NCBI RefSeq assembly: GCF_022808775.1
Contig: NZ_JAKZLA010000004.1
Location: 310,001-374,000 of the forward strand
Source: Geothrix terrae
Lineage (GTDB): Bacteria > Acidobacteriota > Holophagae > Holophagales > Holophagaceae
Length of the DNA: 64,000 bases
Direction of reading: 5' to 3'
Position 1 is the stretch's first letter; every line of letters starts with the position of its first letter. Shown here piece after piece: positions 53,220-62,002 of the stretch. The notes beneath the pieces are model-generated. The model had not been told where the DNA came from. It ran no database searches and was given only the letters and a program-made list of their open reading frames with translations. The position numbers were made by a program, and so were the translations under genes.

Positions 53220-54728
53220 ATGTCGACCGAATCCCCCTCCACCTCCCAGGCCTTCGCCCGCAAGCCCCTGGCCCTGCTCCTGGAAGAGGCCAAGGGCGAG
53301 AACCGCCTCCGCCGCGTCCTCGGCCCCATCCAGCTCACGGCCCTCGGTGTGGGCGCCATCATCGGCGCGGGCATCTTCGTGGCCACCGGGGCCGCGGCCC
53401 ACAACATCGCGGGCCCCTCGCTGATGCTCTCCTACGTCATCGCCGGCATCACCTGCATCTTCGCGGCGCTGTGCTATGCCGAGTTCGCCGCCATGGTGCC
53501 CGTGGCCGGCTCGGCCTACACCTACGCCTATGCGACGCTCGGCGAGCTGTTCGCCTGGATCATCGGCTGGGACCTCATCCTCGAGTACGGCGTCTCCAGC
53601 GCGGCGGTGGCCACGGGCTGGTCCGCCTACTTCCAGAGCGCCGTCAGCAAGATCGGCATCCACGTGCCCAAGCTGCTGAGCGAATCCCCCTGGAAGTACG
53701 ATCCCGCCACGGGGCACTTCGCCTCCACGGGCGCCGCCATGAACCTGCCGGCCCTCCTCATCGTGGCCCTGGTGACGGCGGTGCTGGTGAAGGGCATCCA
53801 CGAGAGCGCCACCTTCAACGCCGCCATGGTGGCCATCAAGGTGGCGGCCGTGCTCTTCGTCATCGGCGTGGGCGCCTTCTTCATCAACACCACCAACTGG
53901 CACCCCTTCGCCCCCTTCGGCTGGACCGGCATCAGCTTCTTCGGCCACCACGTGGCGGGCCAGGTGGACGGCGGCGGCGCGCCCATCGGCACCATGGCCG
54001 GCGCGGCCATCATCTTCTTCGCCTACATCGGCTTCGATTCCGTCTCCACCCACACGGAGGAGGCCAAAAACCCCCAGCGCGACGTGCCCATCGGCATCAT
54101 CGTCTCCCTGGTGGTCTGCACCGTGCTCTACATCGCCGTGGTGGCCGTGCTCACCGGCATGGTCAAGTTCGACCAGCTCGACATCAACGCGCCGGTCTCC
54201 ATCGCCTTCAAGCAGAAGGGGCTGGGCTGGGCCGAGGGCCTCATCGCCACCGCCGGCGTCGCCGGCATCACCTCGGTGCTGCTGGTCATGATGCTCAGCG
54301 GCCCCCGCGTGTTCCTGGCCATGGCCCGGGACGGCCTGCTCCCCAAGGCCACCTTCGGCGACGTCCACCCGAAGTTCCGCACGCCCTGGAAGTCCACCAT
54401 CCTCATCGGCCTCTTCGTGGGGACGCTGGCCGGCTTCCTGCCCATCGACGCCCTGCTGCACCTGGCGAACATCGGCACCCTGCTGGCCTTCGTCATCGTC
54501 TGCGCCGCCGTGCTCATCATGCGGAAGAAGCACCCCGAGGCCGAGCGGCCCTTCCGCTGCCCCTGGGTCCCCTTCGTGCCGGTCATGGGCGTGCTCAGCT
54601 GCCTCATGCTGATGTTCTCCCTGCCTGTGGCGAACTGGTGGCGGCTCATCACATGGCTACTGCTCGGCTTCGTCATCTACTTCCTGTACGGGAAGAAGCA
54701 CAGCGTCATGAGGCAGCAAGCCAGCTAG
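53220..54728 (+). CDS. APC-superfamily amino acid permease (cationic amino acid transporter-like)
   Basis: A 502-residue membrane protein with about 12-13 spans. The first carries the APC unwound-helix signature GVGAIIGAGIFVATG, and the sixth-helix region reads IIFFAYIGFDSVSTHTEEAKNPQRDVPIGI, both in the CAT/YfnA subfamily. Such permeases import or exchange amino acids. It starts with ATG after GGAG and ends nine bases before the membrane acyltransferase gene, with which it is likely co-transcribed. Confidence 0.92.
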   Translation: MSTESPSTSQAFARKPLALLLEEAKGENRLRRVLGPIQLTALGVGAIIGAGIFVATGAAAHNIAGPSLMLSYVIAGITCIFAALCYAEFAAMVPVAGSAYTYAYATLGELFAWIIGWDLILEYGVSSAAVATGWSAYFQSAVSKIGIHVPKLLSESPWKYDPATGHFASTGAAMNLPALLIVALVTAVLVKGIHESATFNAAMVAIKVAAVLFVIGVGAFFINTTNWHPFAPFGWTGISFFGHHVAGQVDGGGAPIGTMAGAAIIFFAYIGFDSVSTHTEEAKNPQRDVPIGIIVSLVVCTVLYIAVVAVLTGMVKFDQLDINAPVSIAFKQKGLGWAEGLIATAGVAGITSVLLVMMLSGPRVFLAMARDGLLPKATFGDVHPKFRTPWKSTILIGLFVGTLAGFLPIDALLHLANIGTLLAFVIVCAAVLIMRKKHPEAERPFRCPWVPFVPVMGVLSCLMLMFSLPVANWWRLITWLLLGFVIYFLYGKKHSVMRQQAS

Positions 54729-54737
54729 GAATCGTCC

Positions 54738-56201
54738 ATGTCCATCTGGGATGACCTGACTCCGTCCAAGCGCTGCGACTGGATCGACCAGCTGCGCGGC
54801 TGGGCCGTGATCGTGATGATCGAGGTGCACGCGGTCAATGTCTGGCTGCACGCTGGTCTGCGGCCGGACTGGCTGAACTACCTGAACGGCCTGGTGGCGC
54901 CCAGCTTCACCCTGGCCGCCGGCTACAGCCTGGTGATCTCCACCTTCCGCACGGACGGCACCCTGCGCCCCTTCTGGCCGGACACGGCCCGGCGCCTGGG
55001 ATTCATCCTGCTCTGCGCCTATGCCCTCCACGCCCCGGGCATCACGGCCGCCGACTGGAGCGTGCTCAACACCGCCCAGAAGGCCCGGGAGCTGTTCAAG
55101 ATCGACGTGCTCCAGTGCATCGTGTTCTCGCTGCTCATCCTCCAGGGCCTCGCGCGGCTGGTGCGGAACCCGCGCGTCTTCACGGCCCTGGCCCTGGCGC
55201 TCGCCGTCTTCGTACCCCTGGTCTCGCCCTCCCTATGGGCCACCGGCGTGGCCGACGGCCTGTGGCTGCCCATCCGCGGCCTCTTCAACGGCAACCCCGA
55301 CCGCGGCGTCCAGGCCCTGTTCCCCCTCTTCCCCTGGTTCGCCTTCCCCGCCTTCGGGGCCTTCCTGGGGGGCCTCTACCGGCACTTCCGGGTGATGCAG
55401 GTGGACGGAAAGGCGCGCTGGAGCGAGGCCCGCTCCCTGGCCGGACTGGCCATTCTCGGCGCCCTCCTCCTGGCCTGGGGATCCGCAGTCCAGCACGCCT
55501 GGCTCTGGGGGGGCACCTGGCTCCAGCAGAACGGCGTGTGGATGCTGCACAGCAAGTCCGGGGCCTTCACCTACGCGGAGCTGGGGGCCATTTCCAATGC
55601 CACCCTGCCCAGCGTGGCCGCCCGCCTGGGCTGGATCCTGCTGGGCGGCTCGCTCATGGGCGCCGTGGACCTCGTCCGCCCCCGCTGGAAGGGTCCCAAC
55701 CCCATCGACGCCGCCAGCCGCGAATCACTGCTGCTCTACATGCTGCACCTCAACCTGATCTTCAGCGTCCTGCTGGCGCCCGCGGTGGTGGCCCTCACGG
55801 GCTGGGGCTGGGGGGACCTGGGCTGGACGGGCACCCTATCCATGACGGCCCTCATCATCGCCCTGAACCTCGCCGTCGGCGTCTGGTGGCAGAAGGTGCG
55901 GAAGACGCCGGACCTCATGCGCCGCCTCCAGCACCGCGCCGTGGCTGTGCTGGGCGTCTGGTTCGTGCTGGGCGGCTGGTGGACCTTCCGCCACTTCCTC
56001 CAGAGCCCCGAGCTGGCCAAGGAGCCCTACGGCTTCCTGAACGCCGCCCGGGCCCGCAAGGGCCTGCCGCCCACACCGGATGGCCTCTGCCGGGATCCGG
56101 AGGAATACTTCCGCGAGGCCGAGCGCCGGAAGCTCCACCTCAGCGATGAAGCCAAGGCCGACCTGGCCCGCCTGATCCTGGCCCGCGGCGGGAGCCGCTA
56201 G
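54738..56201 (+). CDS. DUF1624/heparan-alpha-glucosaminide N-acetyltransferase-like membrane protein
   Basis: A 487-residue multi-span protein. It begins RCDWIDQLRGWAVIVMIEVHAVNVWL, the catalytic R-x-x-x-IDxLRG...H signature of the acyltransferase-3-like DUF1624 family. Around ten spans follow, and a charged cytoplasmic tail (RDPEEYFREAERRKLHLSDEAKADLARL). It follows the amino-acid permease by nine bases. Members transfer acetyl groups across the membrane to sugars; its acceptor is unknown. Confidence 0.8.
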   Translation: MSIWDDLTPSKRCDWIDQLRGWAVIVMIEVHAVNVWLHAGLRPDWLNYLNGLVAPSFTLAAGYSLVISTFRTDGTLRPFWPDTARRLGFILLCAYALHAPGITAADWSVLNTAQKARELFKIDVLQCIVFSLLILQGLARLVRNPRVFTALALALAVFVPLVSPSLWATGVADGLWLPIRGLFNGNPDRGVQALFPLFPWFAFPAFGAFLGGLYRHFRVMQVDGKARWSEARSLAGLAILGALLLAWGSAVQHAWLWGGTWLQQNGVWMLHSKSGAFTYAELGAISNATLPSVAARLGWILLGGSLMGAVDLVRPRWKGPNPIDAASRESLLLYMLHLNLIFSVLLAPAVVALTGWGWGDLGWTGTLSMTALIIALNLAVGVWWQKVRKTPDLMRRLQHRAVAVLGVWFVLGGWWTFRHFLQSPELAKEPYGFLNAARARKGLPPTPDGLCRDPEEYFREAERRKLHLSDEAKADLARLILARGGSR

Positions 56202-56257
56202 GGATCGGCGGCGAGTGCCGCTGGCGGACGGCGAAACCCGTTAGAATCAATCCAATC

Positions 56258-57502
56258 ATGGCTGAATCCGGCGGCAGCGCCCTCCCATCCTGGCTCCTTC
56301 TGGCCGCCCTGGCGGTGCTCCTCTACCGGGGAACCACCATGGCGCTGCAGTCGGCCTTCCACGCCCTGCCCTCCCTCCAGCGCCGCCGGCTCCTGGAGGA
56401 GGACACCATCCGCGATCCGCACCTGGCGGCGCTCCTGGAGCGGCCCCGGACCCTGGGCCTGGGCCTGGAGTTCTGGAACAAGGCCCTCTTCCTGATCCTG
56501 CTGGGCCTCCTCTGGCCCTTCCGGTCCATCCTCCCCGGCGGCGGCTGGACCCTGGGCCTCCTGGTGCTGGCGGGGCTCTGGGGCATGGACCTGGCCCTGC
56601 CCGCCCTCCTCACCTCCGCCGATCCGGGCCGGTGGCTGATCCGCCTCTTCCCCTTCTACGCGCCCATCCAGCCCCTCCTGGCCCCCCTGGTGGACCCCGT
56701 GGCCCGGCTCATCGAGCGGCGCTCCGAGGAGCGCGCGAAGGAGGCCGATCCCGAGGACGCCACGGAGGAGGCCGTCACCGCGCTCCTCGAGGAGGGCGAG
56801 GCCGAAGGCATCCTGGAAGCCGGGGACCGGGAGCTCATCCGCAACGTCGTGACCTTCGGCGACACCCTCGTGCGGGAAGTGATGACGCCGCGCACCCGCA
56901 TCGCCGCCGTTCCCCTGGAGGCCAGCATCCAGGAGGCCTGGCAGACCTTCACGCGGACCCGCCACTCACGGCTGCCCGTCTATGAAGGCAGCATCGACCA
57001 CATCCGCGGCGTGCTCCTGCTCAAGGACCTCATCCAGCTTCCGGATGGCGACCAGCCCCCCCTGGCCACGCTCATCAAGCCCCCCCGCTTCGTGCCGGAA
57101 AGCAAGCCCGTGATGGACCTCCTGCGCGAGATGCAGCGCACCCGCACCCAGCTGGCCATCGTGGTGGACGAGTTCGGCGGGCTCTCCGGCCTGGCCACCA
57201 TGGAGGACCTGCTGGAGGAGGTCTTCGGGGAGATCCAAGATGAGCACGAGGCCCCCGCCGGCCTGATGGTGCAGGCCCCCGGCGTCTACGTCGTCTCGGG
57301 CCAGGCCCATGTGGAGGATGTGGCCCAGCGCCTGGGCCTCACCTGGGAACGGGACGGCTTCGACACCCTGGCCGGCCTCGTCCTGGCCCGCCTGGGCCGC
57401 GTGCCCCACCCCCAGGAAGCCGTGGACGTCGAAGGCGCCCGTCTCACGGTGCTGCGGATGGAGGGGACGCGGATCGTGCAGGTGCGGGTGGAACGGACCT
57501 AG
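56258..57502 (+). CDS. CBS-domain/CorC-type hemolysin family protein
   Basis: A 414-residue protein. The N-terminal ~150 residues have about three spans ([48 protein letters not shown]) but not a full DUF21 signature. Residues ~205-320 carry a CBS pair ([65 protein letters not shown]). The C-terminal ~80 residues form a CorC_HlyC transporter-associated domain. Homologues function in Mg2+/Co2+ efflux or membrane integrity; the CBS pair probably binds adenine nucleotide. Confidence 0.88.
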   Translation: MAESGGSALPSWLLLAALAVLLYRGTTMALQSAFHALPSLQRRRLLEEDTIRDPHLAALLERPRTLGLGLEFWNKALFLILLGLLWPFRSILPGGGWTLGLLVLAGLWGMDLALPALLTSADPGRWLIRLFPFYAPIQPLLAPLVDPVARLIERRSEERAKEADPEDATEEAVTALLEEGEAEGILEAGDRELIRNVVTFGDTLVREVMTPRTRIAAVPLEASIQEAWQTFTRTRHSRLPVYEGSIDHIRGVLLLKDLIQLPDGDQPPLATLIKPPRFVPESKPVMDLLREMQRTRTQLAIVVDEFGGLSGLATMEDLLEEVFGEIQDEHEAPAGLMVQAPGVYVVSGQAHVEDVAQRLGLTWERDGFDTLAGLVLARLGRVPHPQEAVDVEGARLTVLRMEGTRIVQVRVERT

Positions 57503-57508
57503 CTCTGG

Positions 57509-57525
57509 AGTCTGGGGCCCAGACT
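57509..57525. terminator. Short hairpin after the CBS/CorC gene
   Basis: AGTCTGGG-G-CCCAGACT, with outer CTGGAG/CTCCAG complementarity, seven bases after the stop. The loop is tight and there is no T-tract, so it could be a weak terminator or an RNA-stability element. Confidence 0.35.
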
Positions 57526-57579
57526 TCAACTCCAGTCTCATCTCCCCAACCTGTAACCTGGATCCTGGAGCCGCTCCGC

Positions 57580-58854
57580 ATGATCCGTCGCATCCTCATC
57601 TTCCTGGCCATCCTCGGCCTGCCGGTCACCCTGCTGTTCGTCCGCCGCATGCAGCGGCGGGCCCTGGTGCCCCAGCCCCGGGGCATGGTGCTGGGGCTCT
57701 ACGCCGGCGTGCCGGACTACGACTACCACGAGGAGCTGGACCGCATCGCGGCCACGGGGGCCACCTGCGTGAGCCTCCAGGCCATCTACCGCATGGACAC
57801 GGGCCACAGCAACGAGATCCGGAGGCATCCCACCTCCAGCCCCACGGAAGAGAGCCTGCGGCGCACCTTCCATGAGGCGAAAGTCCGGGGCCTGCGCATG
57901 ATGTTCTTCCCCACCATCAACCTGCGGGACGAGGCGGACAACGCCGACTGGTGGCGCGGCAACATCGAGCCCTCCGACTGGGACCTGTGGTGGAAGAACT
58001 ACACGGACTTCAACGTGCGCCTGGCGGCCCTGGCCCAGGAGGGCGGCGTGGAATGGTACAGCCTCGGCACCGAGATGGCCTCCACCCACGCCTTCCCGGA
58101 CCGCTGGCGGGCGCTGGCCGCCGAGGTGCGCAAGGTCTTCCACGGCAAGCTGGTCTACAGCGTGAACTTCGACAGCCACGACAGCTTCACCTTCGGCGAC
58201 TGCCTGGACGTCATCGGCATCAACACCTACGACCCCATCGCCAAGTACGACGAGTACCCCACGCCGGAGCAGATCCGCGACGCCTGGTGGTGGATCGTCT
58301 ACAAGGCCCGCACGCTCTCGGCCCGCTTCGCCGACGCGAAGGGCCCCAAGCCGGTGATGATCACCGAGGTGGGCTACCCCAGCGTGGCCCATGCCCACGT
58401 GGGCCCCTGGGACTTCCGCACGGACAAGCCCGTGGACCTGGCCCTCCAGAACGAGCTGCTCAAGGGCGCCTTCGGGGTGCTCCGGCACTGGAGCGACGGC
58501 GACGCGGTGTTCTACTACCTCTACGGGGAGAACCTCAACCAGAAACCCATCGGTGGCCCGCTCGACCGCACCTATGCCGTGTGGGGCAAGCCCGTCGAAG
58601 CCACCCTGCGGACGTACTTCCACGAGCCCATCTGGGAGGGCCACATCCCGCCCAAGGCCGAGAACCTCCATGAAGCCATGGTGCAGGCTCTCGTGAGCTG
58701 GCACCGCAAGGTGCGGGACTACGAGGATGCTGAGCTGCCCCCCTGGGTGCTGGACTGGGAGGCCCGGCATCCCGTGGACGCCGCCGAAGCCCTGGCCATC
58801 CTGGCCAAGGAGCCCACACCTGCACGTAAAATTCCCAAGGGGGAGGCCCGGTGA
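57580..58854 (+). CDS. GH113-like glycoside hydrolase, membrane-anchored
   Basis: A 424-residue TIM-barrel hydrolase with an uncleaved N-terminal anchor (ILIFLAILGLPVTLLFVRRMQRR), so it probably faces the periplasm. The candidate acid/base is Glu165 in EWYSLGTEMASTHAF and the nucleophile Glu263 in PVMITEVGYPSVAHAH, spaced as in clan GH-A families such as GH113. Supporting motifs are LDVIGINTYDPIAKYDE and YLYGEN. Known GH113 enzymes are mannanases; a role in envelope glycan handling is as likely. Confidence 0.75.
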   Translation: MIRRILIFLAILGLPVTLLFVRRMQRRALVPQPRGMVLGLYAGVPDYDYHEELDRIAATGATCVSLQAIYRMDTGHSNEIRRHPTSSPTEESLRRTFHEAKVRGLRMMFFPTINLRDEADNADWWRGNIEPSDWDLWWKNYTDFNVRLAALAQEGGVEWYSLGTEMASTHAFPDRWRALAAEVRKVFHGKLVYSVNFDSHDSFTFGDCLDVIGINTYDPIAKYDEYPTPEQIRDAWWWIVYKARTLSARFADAKGPKPVMITEVGYPSVAHAHVGPWDFRTDKPVDLALQNELLKGAFGVLRHWSDGDAVFYYLYGENLNQKPIGGPLDRTYAVWGKPVEATLRTYFHEPIWEGHIPPKAENLHEAMVQALVSWHRKVRDYEDAELPPWVLDWEARHPVDAAEALAILAKEPTPARKIPKGEAR

Positions 58855-58876
58855 CGGTATCCTGGGGGCAGGTGCC

Positions 58877-59632
58877 ATGAACCCAGCCGCCCAATCCCGC
58901 CCCCGTCCCGACCTCGACGCCCCTGGGCGCACCCTGCTCGTCGTGGAAGACGACCGGGCCACCCTCAGCCTCTACCGGGCCGGCCTGAAGGGCCTCCAGG
59001 GCTTCCGGATCCTCGCGGCCTCGAACGGCCAGGAGGCCCTGGAAGTGCTCCGCCAGGAGGCGGTCCACGTGCTGGTCACCGACCTCGACATGCCCGTCAT
59101 GGATGGCTTCAACCTCATCACCAAGGTGGGCCGGCTCTACCCCCAGATCCCCGTCATCGTCATGACCGGGCTGGACGAGGGCCAGCACCTGAACACCCCC
59201 CTGGACCTGGGGGCCGTCCGCATCCTCTCCAAGCCGCTCCGCCTGGGGCACCTCATGGAGGTGATCCGCACCGCGGTCCAGGCCGAGCCCGTGGGGGTGA
59301 TCCGGGGCCTCACCCTTTGCAGCATCCTCCAGCTCCTGGCCTGGGAGCAGAAGTCCTGCACCCTCACGGTCCGGTCCCAGGCCGGCATGGGGCTCCTCTA
59401 CCTGAAGCGCGGCGAGGTGATCCACGCCGCCTACCGCGACCAGAGCGGCTTCCCCGCGGTCTACGAGATCCTCACCTGGGACCGCCCGGACATCGAGTTC
59501 GTGGAGACCTGCCGGGTGGAGCGGACCATCGACACCCCCCTCACCGAGCTCCTCCTGAACGTGGCCCTGATCAGCGATTCCCTGGGGCCCGAGGGCGATC
59601 CGGACCCGTCTGCGGGCCGGCCCGGAATTTGA
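58877..59632 (+). CDS. Response regulator with C-terminal DUF4388 domain
   Basis: A 251-residue protein. The receiver (about residues 20-140) has VVEDDRATLS, phospho-acceptor VLVTDLDMPVMDGF, the Thr in VIVMTGLDEG and the Lys in ILSKPLRLG: all switch residues intact. After it comes a DUF4388/PATAN region (IRGLTLCSILQLLAWEQKSCTLTVRSQAGMGLLYLKRGEVIHAAYRDQSGFPAVYEILTW), a protein-protein interaction module with no DNA-binding domain, so output is likely via partner binding. No histidine kinase is adjacent; it starts 22 bp after the GH113-like gene. Confidence 0.88.
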   Translation: MNPAAQSRPRPDLDAPGRTLLVVEDDRATLSLYRAGLKGLQGFRILAASNGQEALEVLRQEAVHVLVTDLDMPVMDGFNLITKVGRLYPQIPVIVMTGLDEGQHLNTPLDLGAVRILSKPLRLGHLMEVIRTAVQAEPVGVIRGLTLCSILQLLAWEQKSCTLTVRSQAGMGLLYLKRGEVIHAAYRDQSGFPAVYEILTWDRPDIEFVETCRVERTIDTPLTELLLNVALISDSLGPEGDPDPSAGRPGI

Positions 59633-59764
59633 CAGTTCGCGCCTCCCGGGGCGCAGGTATGGGACTTTCGTCAAAACCCGCGATGGGGGGTCTTCAAAGG
59701 GCACCCGCCGGGGAATAATGGCGCGTGTGCGGCCCCGAGGGGCCCCCTTCCCAGGCAGGTGTCC

Positions 59765-61006
59765 ATGTCCCAGCTGAAGCCCTTCCGCGCCTACCGCCCC
59801 CGGCCCGAGCTCGCCGCCCAGGTCGCCGCCGTGCCCTACGACGTGGTGAACACCCAGGAGGCCGCCGAGCTGGCGAAGGGCAATCCCCACTCCTTCCTCC
59901 ACGTGGGCCGGCCCGAGATCGACCTGCCCGCGGGCACGGACGTCCACGCGGACGAGGTCTACGCCAAGGGCGTGGCCAACCTCATGGCGATGATCGAGAA
60001 GGGCACCCTCATGCACGAGGGCCTGCCCAGCCTCTACGTCTACCAGCAGCGCATGGGCGACCATGTGCAGGCGGGCCTGGTGGGCCTCTGCTCCGTGCAG
60101 GAGTACGAGAACGGCACCATCAAGCGCCACGAGTTCACCCGCAAGGACAAGGAGGACGACCGCACCCGGCACGTCACCGAGCAGAACGCCAATGCCGAGC
60201 CCGTCTTCCTCACCTACAAGGCCGTCCCCTACATCGATCACATCGTCAATGACATCCGGAAGCTGCCGCCGGTCTACGACGTGGTCACACCGGACGGCAT
60301 CGGCCACACCGTGTGGGTCGTCACCGGCGAGCCCGTGATCTGCGAGCTGGTGAACCTGTTCAACGGCGTGCCCGCCCTCTACATCGCCGACGGCCACCAC
60401 CGCACCGCCGCCGCCATCCGCTACGGCCAGGCCCGCCGTGCCGCCGCCGGCGCCTCCGCCACGGGTGACGAGCCCTTCGAGAGCTTCATGGCCGTGGTCT
60501 TCCCCCACGACCAGCTGAAGATCATGGACTACAACCGCGTGGTGAAGGACCTGAACGGTCTCTCCCAAGACGCATTCCTGGCCAAGGTCCGCGAGAAGTT
60601 CGACGTCGCCCCCGCCGCCCACCGCAGCCCCAAGGCCCCCACGACCTTCGGGATGTATCTCGGCGGCGCCTGGTACGAGCTGAAGGCCAAGCCCGGCACC
60701 TACCCCGCCGAGGACCCCGTGCGCGGCCTGGACGTGAGCATCCTCCAGGAGAACCTGCTGGGCCCCATCCTTGCCATCGACGATCCCCGCACCAACACCC
60801 GCATCGACTTCGTGGGCGGCATCCGCGGCATGGACGAGCTGGAGCGCCGCGTGAAGGAAGGCTATGCCGTGGCCTTCTCCCTGTATCCCACCTCCCTCAC
60901 CCAGCTCATGTCCGTGGCCGACGCCGGCGAGGTCATGCCCCCCAAGTCCACCTGGTTCGAACCCAAGCTGCGCTCCGGCCTGCTGGTCCGGATGTACGAA
61001 GGCTGA
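59765..61006 (+). CDS. DUF1015-family protein
   Basis: A 413-residue protein of the uncharacterised conserved DUF1015 family, often adjacent to serine biosynthesis genes. It starts QLKPFRAYRPRPELAAQVAAVPYDVVNTQEA, the family's hallmark, with ALYIADGHHRTAAAIRYGQARRA (conserved ADGHHR) near residues 208-230 and LGPILAIDDPRTNTRIDFVGG late. The Asp-Gly-His-His motif suggests an enzyme or metal/phosphate site; no reaction is established. serA follows 12 bp downstream. Confidence 0.9.
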   Translation: MSQLKPFRAYRPRPELAAQVAAVPYDVVNTQEAAELAKGNPHSFLHVGRPEIDLPAGTDVHADEVYAKGVANLMAMIEKGTLMHEGLPSLYVYQQRMGDHVQAGLVGLCSVQEYENGTIKRHEFTRKDKEDDRTRHVTEQNANAEPVFLTYKAVPYIDHIVNDIRKLPPVYDVVTPDGIGHTVWVVTGEPVICELVNLFNGVPALYIADGHHRTAAAIRYGQARRAAAGASATGDEPFESFMAVVFPHDQLKIMDYNRVVKDLNGLSQDAFLAKVREKFDVAPAAHRSPKAPTTFGMYLGGAWYELKAKPGTYPAEDPVRGLDVSILQENLLGPILAIDDPRTNTRIDFVGGIRGMDELERRVKEGYAVAFSLYPTSLTQLMSVADAGEVMPPKSTWFEPKLRSGLLVRMYEG

Positions 61007-61018
61007 ACGGAGATCCGC

Positions 61019-61891
61019 ATGCACACCCTCATCGCCGACGCCTTTGACGCCAAGCTGCCGGAGCGCCTCGCCGCCTTCGGCACCGTCAGCTCCGACATGG
61101 CCACCCTCGGGCAGGCCAACGTCCTCCTCGTCCGCTCCAAGACCAAGGTGGACGCCGACCTCCTGGCCCAGGCCCCCGCGCTCAAGCTCGTCATCCGCGG
61201 CGGCGTGGGCATGGACAACGTGGACAAGAAGCTTTGCGCCGAGAAGGGCGTCAAGGCCATGAACACGCCCAGGGCCAGCAGCGTGGCCGTGGCCGAGATG
61301 GCCATGGCCTTCATGGTGGCCATCCCCGCGCGCCTCATCGAGGCCCACACCTCCATGAAGGAGGGCAAGTTCCTCAAGAGCGAGCTGAAGCGCACCGAAC
61401 TCTTCAGGAAGACCCTGGGCCTCATCGGCGCCGGCAACATCGCCACGGAAGTGGCCAAGCGCGCCCAGGCCTTCGGCATGGAGGTGATCGCCTACGATCC
61501 CTACCTCAAGGAGCACCCCATCGCGAAGCTGGTCAGCCTGGACGAGCTGGCCGCCAAGGCCGATGTCATCAGCCTGCACCTGCCCCTCACCGACGAGACC
61601 CGGGGGATGGTGGATGCCGCCTTCCTGGCCAAGGTGAAGGATGGCGTCATCCTCATCAACACCGGCCGCGGCAAGTGCATCGTGGATGCCGACCTCGCCG
61701 CCGCCCTGCACAGCGGCAAGGTGCGCGCCTACGGCACGGACGTGTGGCCCAGCGACCCGCCCCCGGCGGACTGCCCCCTGCTCCACGCCCCCAACGTCTT
61801 CATGGCGCCCCACCTCGGCGCCAGCTCCAAGGAGAACCTCGGCCGCATCGGCGACGAAGTCGTGGCGATCTTGTCTGACTTCAAAGCGTAA
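61019..61891 (+). CDS. serA: D-3-phosphoglycerate dehydrogenase-like enzyme, short form without ACT domain
   Basis: A 290-residue D-2-hydroxyacid dehydrogenase that should oxidise 3-phosphoglycerate, the first step to serine. The NAD-binding loop is LGLIGAGNIATEVAKRAQAFG. Catalytic Arg in NTGRGKCIVD and His in APHLGASSKENLGRI are present; the position usually Glu (TEP in E. coli SerA) reads Asp in DVWPSDPPP. There is no C-terminal ACT domain, so serine feedback through that domain is absent. The order DUF1015-serA-serC supports the pathway assignment; another 2-hydroxyacid substrate is possible. Confidence 0.85.
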   Translation: MHTLIADAFDAKLPERLAAFGTVSSDMATLGQANVLLVRSKTKVDADLLAQAPALKLVIRGGVGMDNVDKKLCAEKGVKAMNTPRASSVAVAEMAMAFMVAIPARLIEAHTSMKEGKFLKSELKRTELFRKTLGLIGAGNIATEVAKRAQAFGMEVIAYDPYLKEHPIAKLVSLDELAAKADVISLHLPLTDETRGMVDAAFLAKVKDGVILINTGRGKCIVDADLAAALHSGKVRAYGTDVWPSDPPPADCPLLHAPNVFMAPHLGASSKENLGRIGDEVVAILSDFKA

Positions 61892-61898
61892 AATCTTG

Positions 61899-61973
61899 AC
61901 CACGAAGACAGGAAGACCACGAAAACAAATCCTACCGTTTTGCTTTTCTTCGTGGTCTTCCCGTCTTCGTGGT
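61899..61973. repeat. Long inverted repeat with CCACGAAG-type subunits
   Basis: The arm at 61899-61923 begins ACCACGAAGACAGGAAG and pairs over 25 bases with the arm at 61949-61973, with one A/G difference that still pairs as a wobble in RNA. The spacer is 25 bases. The arms consist of 8-9-base subunits (ACCACGAAG, ACAGGAAG, ACCACGAA). It lies between serA and serC, within a probable operon, so the RNA would carry a 25-bp stem there. Confidence 0.85.
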
Positions 61974-62002
61974 GAATCAGTTTCTTTGTGAGGGAGATTT
62001 CG

